From Candidatus Woesearchaeota archaeon (GTDB taxonomy: Archaea; Nanobdellota; Nanobdellia; Woesearchaeales; GW2011-AR15), in assembly GCA_023701075.1 (NCBI GenBank), contig JAMPXQ010000004.1:1-22203 (forward strand): 22,203 nucleotides of DNA. The letters run 5' to 3'. Every line of letters begins with the position of its first letter. Positions within the stretch are counted from its first letter, which is position 1. Below are positions 15,601 through 22,203 of this stretch, in pieces. Under the pieces are notes generated by a model. That model worked only from the letters and a program-made list of their open reading frames with translations, made no database searches and was not told the origin of the DNA. The translations under genes and the position numbers were made by a program.

Positions 15601-18513
15601 AATGATGACGATATGTGTTTTTCAGAGTATTGTATTAATAATGTATGTGCTAAAGGTTGTGAACCTACTGCTTTAAGTTTATGTACTAGGGATGAAGCAT
15701 GTATTGTCGCTGGTGGAAGCTGGGATGGTACAAAATGCGGTGGCGGAAGCGGAAGTAATAGTGTGCAATGTAATTTTGATGCATCCGAGTGTACGACAGA
15801 AAAGCATCCTGAATGTAAGCCATGCACTATCTGCGATGGCGGATTTCAATGTAAAGGGATAGATGAAGTGTGTTGTGATTCAGTTGCAGTCTCAAATAAT
15901 CGTTGTCTTGTGGTAGATTCTTCATTAGCACCTACTACGGATCCGACGCTTACGACACCAACAACAGTGGATTGCATCTTGAACCCATCAGATCCATCAT
16001 GTACGCCGCTTGGCACAGTCCCAGTGACGCCGGGTGTTATACCTCCGGTGACGCCAGGCACAGGCACTACATGCACAACAGATGAAGACTGTGCAGACGG
16101 TCAGAAATGTGTAGATGGCATATGCCAAGACAATGGCGGCGGCAATAACAACTGCTATGAAGGAGACATAACTGAAGTTTGTCCGGGTGTAGATTTGGCG
16201 CCTTATTATGGGAAGACTTTTACCATTGCAGATAAGTCTGTATTAGATACGAGGAACCAGAAATTATGCGATGAATATGGTGATTTCCCAGGTGATTTCT
16301 ATGGCAGCGATGTAGCACTCAAAGATGTGCCTTTGAAGATATTTGAGAAAGGGGCATCTTCTTGGCCTAATCAGGTATATGGTGCAGAATGCTGGGTGCT
16401 TGTCGAAGCGCAGAAATCAGGGGATGATGGTAAGCCGGATTTCTATGTACGATATACAGACATAAAAGATTATCTTGGCGGCGGGAAGGCATGTGAGGAA
16501 GACGATGATTGTGACAAGGGATTTGTCTGCAAGGACAACATCTGTGTCAAGGATGTCATAGATGTAGATGTCGAGATAGAGCCGTTGATTGGGATATCTA
16601 TGTTGCCGATAGATGATTTTCCGGAGGCTAAGAAATTTAATGCCAGGACTGTAGGGTATTTCGGTTCAGATTTAGATGATGCTATTTCAAAAGCAGAATC
16701 AGAGAATCTTGAACTTTTTGTTTCTTATACAGGAGATATAGATGATATGGTGGAAGATTCTCAAGTGACAGGTTATATGATGGCAGGGGATGACTGCAAG
16801 GATTCAAAGCTGTTCAAAGATAATCTCGATGATTACGTATCGGATTACGAAGAGTTTAGGAAGACAAACAAGAAGACGCCGGTCATAAGGAATCTAGGGG
16901 ATCTGGAATGTGCAGAGGATTACATTGATAAGGCGAAAGGCAAGGTTGCAGATATCATCATGTTTGACATCACTTATGATGATTTCCAAGATACAGCAAA
17001 GCCGGATTATATATATAAGCAGAAGAAAAAGGCAGCCCAGCTAATCAAGAAAGCTGGTGAAGAAGGATGGGAAGCATTTGCCATTGTCCCTCAGGTTGTC
17101 GTGGATACAGAAGAAGGCATAGCAACTTCAGGATGGATACAGGATGTAGGCAAATTATTGGTTGAAGATTCCAAGATAGATGGTAAGGTTGTGAAAGATG
17201 TCTTTTATGGTATAGTATATTCTCCATGGAATGGAGGCACAGGAGAGGCTATAGAAGAAGTGAAAGTCGCTTTTATGTCAAACCAGCCAAAGGACAATGC
17301 AGAAGTATTGGCTTTGATAAAAGAAGAGAAGGCAGATATGATAGTCCATATAGGTAACATGGGATATGAAGATGCAAAAGACTGGAAATCTATGCTATAT
17401 GGCACATTAGGTGAGAAGGACGGGACAAAGACAAAGCTCCTGCCATATCTTCCTATAAAAGGGGAAGAAGACAGTCCATATGAAGAAAAGCCGATAAAAT
17501 GGTCTGGTTATCAGTCAGTCTTCAAGTCAATTTTGGAATCTGCAGAGATGAAAGAGAAAGGGTTCAAATGCACATACAACAGTGCGACGATGATAGGTGA
17601 GAAGATGGTCTGTACCTATAAGAACCTTTATTTCATAGTATCAGGGCTGGGTTTCCCGCCATTGGTTGAGGATCAGGAGACATTCATAAAGAGCGCTGCA
17701 GAGATGAGTACAGATGCTTGGAAGATATGTACATGGCATAAGTCCAATGCCAACCTGAAGGTTGGAGATAAGCTTGAGTCAGCAGCAAGGAAATATTATC
17801 AGGCGTGTATAGATAATAGTGCAATTGTTGTCAATGGATATGAGCGTAATTACGCAAGGACAAAGACAATAACTGATTTGAACATAAAATATGATGAGGA
17901 CAATGCTGAGATAAGGACGCCTATACTGGTCACCGGTGAGGCAGATAAGATTACTCTTGCAAATAAGAAAGGTCTTGTGATAAATTCAGGGCTTGCAGGA
18001 GGTTCAACGCCATATGATTTGGTGAATCATGCTGCAGATGACTGGTGGGCAAGCTATGTAACTCCGAATAGGTATATGAAATCAGGCGTGGTCCAGGAAG
18101 CTCCGATTTTTGGGAATGGTGCGCTCTTCATGACATTTAATGCAGACAAGGATTCAAACAAGGCAAGAGGGGAATTCAAGGCAAAGATAATGGGCGAAGT
18201 GAAAGTGCTTGATTCCTTTGAGATAACAAGGAGCATAACACAGGAAGTCCCTACATATATCTATGATGTGAAGGATTCGCAGGCGTATATAGATGCATTC
18301 AAGTATGTGTTTGACAAGGCTAAAAAAGCTTTTGTCGAGATAGACAGATGCGCTACAGATTTTACAGAATGCAGCACGAAGTCAGAATGTGAAGCAACAG
18401 ATTTCTTATGGGATGATGATAATGAGGAATGTGTGCAGTGTTTTGACGTAGAAGATTGCTGTGAAGATTGCGATGATATGGTATGCGAAGACAATGCATG
18501 CCAAGATAAATAA
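12676..18513 (+). CDS. Giant cysteine-rich multidomain surface protein 1
   Basis: Unrecognised 1945-aa exported protein. N-terminus M-G-K-S-Q-V-T-L plus one hydrophobic helix (about 8-27) acts as anchor or class III-like signal. Residues ~160-285 form a ZU5-like beta domain (D-G-M-M-I-I-E-V-P-P-G-T; closing H-F-S-Q-Y-A). A beta module at ~474-606 carries G-D-S-C and G-D-D-C. A Pro/Thr linker (~797-842) precedes five Dickkopf-like cysteine repeats (Cys854-Cys995). A conserved module (1160-1272) with C-W-V-L-V-E-A-Q and D-F-Y-V-R-Y is followed by one more cysteine unit (1273-1289). Residues ~1293-1890 are a large alpha/beta domain, possibly TIM-barrel-like, and the tail (~1891-1945) is cysteine-rich. 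The GTG start is forced by an in-frame stop at 12658 and by alignment with the next protein's M-K-K-A-Q-V-S. The many cysteines imply disulfides outside the cell. Adhesion, surface coat or host contact are possible; none is shown. Confidence 0.85.
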   Translation: MGKSQVTLAIIVGLVIVIALGVLLAVVSNRDNISLGSSSEDAYTTVTKQNDLDTYIFSCLKKTVINAEIEYGLNRQVSPPLIKQYILSKLPVCLDDFKTFRNQGFNVEKGELGIDVEITQQSLVVEMSYPLTFTSKDYVLSFDFKTYTIPRVVVEELNQKGQTKVVSSDGMMIIEVPPGTVATLDGEAVEEIGIKILDREFDGLSNSVLTGMLAYSGIPHGVQFSKPVKVTYFYDQSKVPVYYNESMLSIGYYDKAIGVWVGLPTEVDPDRNKITTYTTHFSQYASVKDCKADPEAKGYLRTPTLVREDCLPCEQGWDNQDATGYLYSYIPTADEKVIDDNGYPVPLSAIPAAEVPPTGTSASPPAAVAVATGFVPECLKTFPKGTDYEDNIIEMEEDAKYDVIPPAPEAPASGTPSAENPVKGALLDNDRRVECSALGGVLVYEFNGELKLCIGDMLYTDQVKISDCICLPPVYYYDVTKMEDLKGQNEYKVVFKASGDSCISTDSAKTFALIDGTTEFEDGKSQIIITPVCSKGDDCSILKEADFPGKGPKFVPEELSDKDKTKYPTLTFNVEVKNKQKEEACIEAYAVLEFQGIGGIDAEYICGEENKDKIDFVKGECRKCQKDEADGLYKWVTATGDQCYTGTTCSPSLRGIVRLEGITCQVCSGTGTWETDTTGQACTQACKDEELYNEASSPDPAATEVDPLADQSSATEADPLAEPPPAGNVVAYPSRKDSITGKVGGMDAVTGNIIKEFCCSPNCPAYTVPGFDVYCKEKNGDCPTDKNLICQIDVPADYGTPASVTPTPVGSGTPPPTSGTPLPTSTGTATPTPTAGGSPTVPVSFEKKENGEECSLHRECLSLFCAYDESNSKKKCSDRLENGEICTEDIVCKSDRCDHAGGNLLCMERLAAGSFCTENSDCLNYNCQTYLVGLGGWCIDSLEPNLDLCDDWTECESRNCQNHACMPRKEFGSTCNDDDMCFSEYCINNVCAKGCEPTALSLCTRDEACIVAGGSWDGTKCGGGSGSNSVQCNFDASECTTEKHPECKPCTICDGGFQCKGIDEVCCDSVAVSNNRCLVVDSSLAPTTDPTLTTPTTVDCILNPSDPSCTPLGTVPVTPGVIPPVTPGTGTTCTTDEDCADGQKCVDGICQDNGGGNNNCYEGDITEVCPGVDLAPYYGKTFTIADKSVLDTRNQKLCDEYGDFPGDFYGSDVALKDVPLKIFEKGASSWPNQVYGAECWVLVEAQKSGDDGKPDFYVRYTDIKDYLGGGKACEEDDDCDKGFVCKDNICVKDVIDVDVEIEPLIGISMLPIDDFPEAKKFNARTVGYFGSDLDDAISKAESENLELFVSYTGDIDDMVEDSQVTGYMMAGDDCKDSKLFKDNLDDYVSDYEEFRKTNKKTPVIRNLGDLECAEDYIDKAKGKVADIIMFDITYDDFQDTAKPDYIYKQKKKAAQLIKKAGEEGWEAFAIVPQVVVDTEEGIATSGWIQDVGKLLVEDSKIDGKVVKDVFYGIVYSPWNGGTGEAIEEVKVAFMSNQPKDNAEVLALIKEEKADMIVHIGNMGYEDAKDWKSMLYGTLGEKDGTKTKLLPYLPIKGEEDSPYEEKPIKWSGYQSVFKSILESAEMKEKGFKCTYNSATMIGEKMVCTYKNLYFIVSGLGFPPLVEDQETFIKSAAEMSTDAWKICTWHKSNANLKVGDKLESAARKYYQACIDNSAIVVNGYERNYARTKTITDLNIKYDEDNAEIRTPILVTGEADKITLANKKGLVINSGLAGGSTPYDLVNHAADDWWASYVTPNRYMKSGVVQEAPIFGNGALFMTFNADKDSNKARGEFKAKIMGEVKVLDSFEITRSITQEVPTYIYDVKDSQAYIDAFKYVFDKAKKAFVEIDRCATDFTECSTKSECEATDFLWDDDNEECVQCFDVEDCCEDCDDMVCEDNACQDK
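15064..15207 (+). other. Pro/Thr/Ser/Gly-rich linker in giant protein 1
   Basis: Encodes about 45 residues almost entirely of P, T, S, G, A and V, with recurrent T-P and P-T dipeptides. It looks like an extended, probably O-glycosylated stalk between the cysteine-rich middle and the Dickkopf-like repeats. The paralog has no equivalent here but has a polyglycine tract farther on. Confidence 0.65.
15235..15660 (+). repeat. Five Dickkopf-like cysteine repeats in protein 1
   Basis: Units of the form G-x-x-C-x5-C-x-S-x-x-C, each followed by a further cysteine, have first cysteine codons at 15235, 15331, 15421, 15520 and 15598, giving spacings of 96, 90, 99 and 78 nt. Most begin after an L/E-x-x-G-x pattern. 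The copies have diverged in DNA sequence, so this is an old protein repeat rather than a recent DNA duplication. Confidence 0.75.
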
Positions 18514-18535
18514 TTATGATTAGGAATTAATATTC

Positions 18536-18544
18536 GAGGGAGGG
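18536..18544 (+). promoter_or_regulatory. Strong ribosome binding site of giant protein 2
   Basis: GAGGGAGGG lies six bases before the ATG at 18551 and decides that start. No clear TATA box is present in the 37-bp gap after protein 1, so the two genes are probably cotranscribed. The first gene lacks such a site, so the two are initiated differently. Confidence 0.6.
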
Positions 18545-18550
18545 AATCAG

Positions 18551-21500
18551 ATGAAAAAAGCTCAGGTATCTATGTTTATCATAATCGGCATTGTAATAGT
18601 GATTGCTATCACAGGATTTTTTGTAAGCCGTTTCTCATCGCAGAGGAACACGATGCAGACATCATCAGAGAGCTTTTTTACTGCAGGGACTAACCAGAAC
18701 TCCCTGGAAGCATTCATAAGCGAGTGTCTCAAGCAGACAGTCATAGAAGGAGAGCTGAAATATGGCCTGCATTATTCTATCTCACCTCCATTGATAAGGC
18801 AGCATATACTTGATAACCTCCCGGTATGCATAAACGATTTCAGTGGTTTTAGGACAAGGGGATATGATGTTGAATATGGCGAACTGAAAGCAGAAGTGAA
18901 GGTGACATTCGAGGCTTTAGTAGTAGATGTCAGTTATCCGATAACACTTACTAAGAATGAGGTAGTGATTAATTTTGACAAGCAGACATATACCTATCCA
19001 AGGACTGTGATGGAAAAGATAAAACCTACTGAAGTGACAAAGGTAGTATCTCCTGACGGCAGCCTGATTTTGGAGATTCCGCCAGGGACAACAGCCAGTT
19101 TGAACGGGCAGATAATAGATGAAGTAGGATTAAAACAGCTGGATAGGAATTTCAATGGGTTCAATAATGGTGTCTTGGCAGGCATGTTGGCATTTAACGG
19201 TATGCCGCATGGAGTTAAGTTCTCACAGCCGATAACGATCACAAAGTTCTACAAGGATGAGGATTTGAAAGGGATACCTGAAGATAAGTTGTCTGTGGCG
19301 TATTTTGATGAAGATATGGAAATGTGGTTTGCTTATCCGACTGAATTAGATGCAGAGAAGAATAAATTGATGATAAAGACGGATCATTTTAGCGTTACTG
19401 GAGCGACATTGTTTTGTACAGAAGGTCAGGAATATAAGTTTAATACTGGATTATTGGTCAAAGAGTATTGCAACGAATGTACGGGATGGAAAGATGTACC
19501 TGCAGATTTCATACAAGGTGCCAATATATGGAGCCAGTCTGCAAGTAGGGGATATGGGATTGGTGAGTTTGATGTAGCATGTATTGAAGCATTTGAACCG
19601 GTTCCTGGGACAGGTTGCAGCTCTAAGGTATGTCCGACAAATTGGATTGGAGAATGTACCGAGGGAGTTGAGGCATGCGTCAATCCAGGTACTCCTGAAG
19701 AAGAATGTTCAACAAGTTATGTGGATCCATGTACTCCGACACCTAAAGTTGCACATTATCTAAAGCCTGATTTTACAGGAACAATGGCAGAAGAATATAC
19801 TATCTCTTTTAAGGATGATGGGGATTCATGTGATCAGATAACAAAAGATACTGAATTTGTTCCTGAGATAGCAATAATTCCATCAATAGGAGAAGCAGGT
19901 GCAGCAGCAGAAGGAAGCGCGATTGTAGATTTCAAGACAGGCTGTTCAGAAGGGGATGATTGTAAAGGCACGGCAGAATGGAATCAAGAAGCTGCAGAGT
20001 TCAAGATAAAGACCTATTCTATCAAGAATATGCAGACTACAGAAGTATGTGCTAATGGATATGCAGAAATAACATTCAAAGGATTTGGTATCAATGAGGC
20101 AGATTCTTATTATACTTGCAGTGGTCCAACAGAAAACAGTGGGCCAAATGTTGCTAATGTCCCAGATTTAGGTGGTTCAGATGCAACAAATTTGTTTCCA
20201 GCAGCATGTACTTGTGATCCTGCTAATCCAACCATATGTAAGATGGAGCCTATTCTAACTGATAATACTTGTAATGAAGAAGGTAAATATGGGAAAAGTG
20301 GCGGTGTCTGTCTGCAGTGTGGTGGAGGAAAATGGGGTGTCTGTGGCGATCAATCTAAATGTGGTGCATGTGAAGAGATAAAAGCTGCAGAAGCTGAATC
20401 AGAAAACGCACCAGCAATCTCTAATTCAGGATGGCAAAAGGTCAGAAACTTTTTGGCCGCTACAGGATTAGTTACACAGGAGTTCGAAGGAGCAGAAGAT
20501 TGTGCAAAAAATCCTCCAGGCACAGGGACAAATGATTGTCCGACAAAATGCGAAGGCGCAACACCTATTTGTGAAAATGGTGTCTGTGTAGCTGGTGGTT
20601 TAGGTAACGGAGGCGGCGGAGGCGGAGGCGGCGGAGGCGGAGGCGGCGGAGGCGGAGGCGGAGGCGGCAATAGGCCTAACTGCGATACCGTCAAAGGCAC
20701 AGAAAAGAAATGTCCGGAAGATATATTCGATGACATAAATGGTCAGTCTTTCAAGGCGACAAGCGGTCTTGATACAAGGACCAAGGATTGGTGTGATGTA
20801 GGAGATTTCCCAGGAGACTGGGGACTGAGCCAAGACGTCGATCTGAAGATATTTGGTTCAGGAGAAGCAGCAGGTGTCTGTTGGCTTCTTGTTGAAGCGC
20901 AGCAGAAAGTTGACGGATTCATGCCGGATTTCTATGTCAGGTATGATGATGTGAAAGATATGATAAAGGTCGCGCCTAGGTCATGTGAGAAGGACGCAGA
21001 CTGTAAGGAAGACGAGATCTGTCAGGACAAGATATGTGTGAAAGCATGTAAAGAAGATAAAGATTGTAAGGATGGACAGGTATGCGTAGATAAAGGGTGT
21101 ATCAATGATACAATAGATAGGCAGGTCAAGATATCTCCTATAATTGGATTTGTCGATGTTCCGACAACAGAATTTAGCGAGGCCAAGAAATTAGAGCCGC
21201 TTTCAGTTGGATACTTCGGAAAGGAAGTAGACACAGCAGTCTCAGCAGCAAAAGCAAGCGATCTTGATCTCTTCATCAGGTACACCGGAGACCCGGATGG
21301 CATGAAGGAAGATGATGCCTTGAAAGGATACTGGCTGGTGGATAATGATTGTGAGAAAGAGAAGCTTAAGATTGATGATCTCATAAAGGTCTATGCAGCT
21401 GCAAGGAAGACCAATAAGAAGACACCTATCATGATGAATTTCAAGGACTTGAAATGCGCTCTTGATTATGTGGATCTTGATAAGGATGGTAAGAAATTCA

Positions 21501-22203
21501 CAGATATTGCGATGTTCATGGTGACAGAGGACCAGCTCAAGGATGCTGAGTACATTACTAAGCAAAAAGATCTGGCAAAGAGCATCATGGAGAAGGCCAA
21601 AGAGAAATATGATGGCAAATTCGCGATAATCCCGATATTGGATGTGAGTACAGCAGACGGGCTTAGGGATGCAGCATGGATAAAGACTACAGGCGAATCA
21701 TTGCTTGGCGATGATTATAGAGGCATAGTGATAGGTCCATGGAGAGATGCATCTGTAGAGATGAGCGAGGTCAAGGTAGCATTCATCGCAAACCAGGTAA
21801 AAGACGACCCTGTAGTCATTCAGATGATAAAGGATGAGAAGGCAGATATGGTTGTCCATCTTGGGAATTATGGTTATGATGAAGCCAAGGACTGGAAACT
21901 GTTGGTCGAGACTCTTGATGATGTTAGCGGCACAAAGAGGAAGAATATGCCCTATATCGGAGTCAAGGGCACGAATGACAAGCCTGAGAAATGGTCAGCA
22001 TATCAATCCTTGTTTGATACAAGGATAAAGGCTACAGAAGGCCTCAAATGCGCATACAACAGCGTCTCTATGGTTGGAGACAAGATGGCTTGCACATACA
22101 AGAACTTGTACTTTGTATTGTCAGGAGTAGGCCAGCCGCCTTATACCGAAGGCCAGGAGGGCTTCATAAGGGATAATATAGGGCTTGAGACAGAGGCATG
22201 GAA
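18551..22203 (+). CDS. Giant cysteine-rich surface protein 2, 3'-truncated
   Basis: Open frame of 1217 codons that runs off the window end; no in-frame stop was found on reading it through. It is a tandem paralog of the preceding protein. M-K-K-A-Q-V-S-M-F plus a hydrophobic helix aligns with M-G-K-S-Q-V-T-L-A, and the N-terminal region aligns almost without gaps to the H-F-S motif (His279 here, His280 there). Shared modules: ZU5-like (~160-282), G-D-S-C/G-D-D-C module (402-523), CW-x-L-V-E-A-Q module (from Cys711; P-D-F-Y-V-R-Y), and the start of the large alpha/beta domain (from ~852: S-V-G-Y-F-G, Y-T-G-D, K-A-D-M-V-V-H-L-G). Differences: the middle is much shorter, lacking the five cysteine repeats and Pro/Thr linker; a 20-residue polyglycine tract (687-706) stands before the CW module; and two Dickkopf-like units (812-850) replace one. 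Probably membrane-anchored, facing outside. Function unknown. Confidence 0.85.
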   Translation, partial: MKKAQVSMFIIIGIVIVIAITGFFVSRFSSQRNTMQTSSESFFTAGTNQNSLEAFISECLKQTVIEGELKYGLHYSISPPLIRQHILDNLPVCINDFSGFRTRGYDVEYGELKAEVKVTFEALVVDVSYPITLTKNEVVINFDKQTYTYPRTVMEKIKPTEVTKVVSPDGSLILEIPPGTTASLNGQIIDEVGLKQLDRNFNGFNNGVLAGMLAFNGMPHGVKFSQPITITKFYKDEDLKGIPEDKLSVAYFDEDMEMWFAYPTELDAEKNKLMIKTDHFSVTGATLFCTEGQEYKFNTGLLVKEYCNECTGWKDVPADFIQGANIWSQSASRGYGIGEFDVACIEAFEPVPGTGCSSKVCPTNWIGECTEGVEACVNPGTPEEECSTSYVDPCTPTPKVAHYLKPDFTGTMAEEYTISFKDDGDSCDQITKDTEFVPEIAIIPSIGEAGAAAEGSAIVDFKTGCSEGDDCKGTAEWNQEAAEFKIKTYSIKNMQTTEVCANGYAEITFKGFGINEADSYYTCSGPTENSGPNVANVPDLGGSDATNLFPAACTCDPANPTICKMEPILTDNTCNEEGKYGKSGGVCLQCGGGKWGVCGDQSKCGACEEIKAAEAESENAPAISNSGWQKVRNFLAATGLVTQEFEGAEDCAKNPPGTGTNDCPTKCEGATPICENGVCVAGGLGNGGGGGGGGGGGGGGGGGGGGNRPNCDTVKGTEKKCPEDIFDDINGQSFKATSGLDTRTKDWCDVGDFPGDWGLSQDVDLKIFGSGEAAGVCWLLVEAQQKVDGFMPDFYVRYDDVKDMIKVAPRSCEKDADCKEDEICQDKICVKACKEDKDCKDGQVCVDKGCINDTIDRQVKISPIIGFVDVPTTEFSEAKKLEPLSVGYFGKEVDTAVSAAKASDLDLFIRYTGDPDGMKEDDALKGYWLVDNDCEKEKLKIDDLIKVYAAARKTNKKTPIMMNFKDLKCALDYVDLDKDGKKFTDIAMFMVTEDQLKDAEYITKQKDLAKSIMEKAKEKYDGKFAIIPILDVSTADGLRDAAWIKTTGESLLGDDYRGIVIGPWRDASVEMSEVKVAFIANQVKDDPVVIQMIKDEKADMVVHLGNYGYDEAKDWKLLVETLDDVSGTKRKNMPYIGVKGTNDKPEKWSAYQSLFDTRIKATEGLKCAYNSVSMVGDKMACTYKNLYFVLSGVGQPPYTEGQEGFIRDNIGLETEAW
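20609..20668 (+). repeat. GGA/GGC codon repeat encoding 20 glycines
   Basis: Sixty bases of GGA and GGC codons only, built mainly from three copies of the 15-mer GGAGGCGGCGGAGGC plus a variant fourth. It encodes 20 consecutive glycines, is far more G+C-rich than its surroundings, and lies between a cysteine-rich part and the CW module. Slippage by whole codons would change linker length without breaking the frame. Confidence 0.95.

Noticed and set aside
20350-20736. Minus-strand frame encoding a long polyproline protein
   Set aside because: It is the antisense of the GGA/GGC glycine repeat inside the giant protein 2 gene; the rest has no domain-like features and no promoter or ribosome site.
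1-22203. CRISPR array, insertion sequence or prophage
   Set aside because: No regularly spaced direct repeats, transposase, integrase or phage structural genes were seen on either strand.

Overview
The window reads as archaeal chromosome. Promoters are TATA-box type (T/A-rich boxes about 25-30 nt from predicted transcript starts), several genes look leaderless or nearly so, transcripts end in T-runs rather than hairpins, and the gene content includes an archaeal MBF1, an archaeal-type RNase J, a PGF-pre-PGF surface protein and COG1361-like secreted proteins. A bacterial-type gyrase A, heavy AGG use for arginine, and lysine-rich N-termini of the form K-x-Q-V-S/T followed by one membrane helix fit DPANN archaea (Woesearchaeota/Pacearchaeota-like). 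That lineage call is an inference and cannot be settled from the window alone.

Layout. (1) 1-874: 3' end of a membrane-anchored PGF-pre-PGF protein with a cytoplasmic helical repeat tail. (2) 975-3383: gyrA under its own TATA box. (3) 3480-5050: a THUMP-domain methyltransferase overlapping an MBF1-like zinc-ribbon/HTH factor. (4) 5051-5361: a non-coding gap holding a ~220-bp inverted-repeat element (MITE-like or structured RNA), then a promoter and operator. (5) 5407-10274: a tight five-gene operon: GbsR/MarR-type regulator, MacB/LolD-type ABC ATPase, secreted COG1361-like Ig protein, and two FtsX/MacB-type permeases. (6) 10365-12606, minus strand: a hypothetical membrane protein and RNase J. 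(7) 12676-22203: two tandem giant paralogous cysteine-rich surface proteins, the first complete at 1945 aa, the second running off the window end after 1217 codons.

How the genes work together. The five-gene operon looks like a self-regulated mechanotransmission-type ABC system (ATPase plus two permeases). A secreted Ig-repeat protein sits where bacteria would encode a MacA adaptor. An inverted repeat next to the operon promoter suggests autorepression by the first gene. The giant proteins share an N-terminal anchor, a ZU5-like beta domain, a disulfide-rich middle, a conserved CW-LVEAQ module, Dickkopf-like cysteine repeats and a large C-terminal alpha/beta domain. They differ mainly in the middle linkers and cysteine repeats, as expected for surface proteins under diversifying pressure. 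They are the least explained part of the window and the best candidate for something undescribed.
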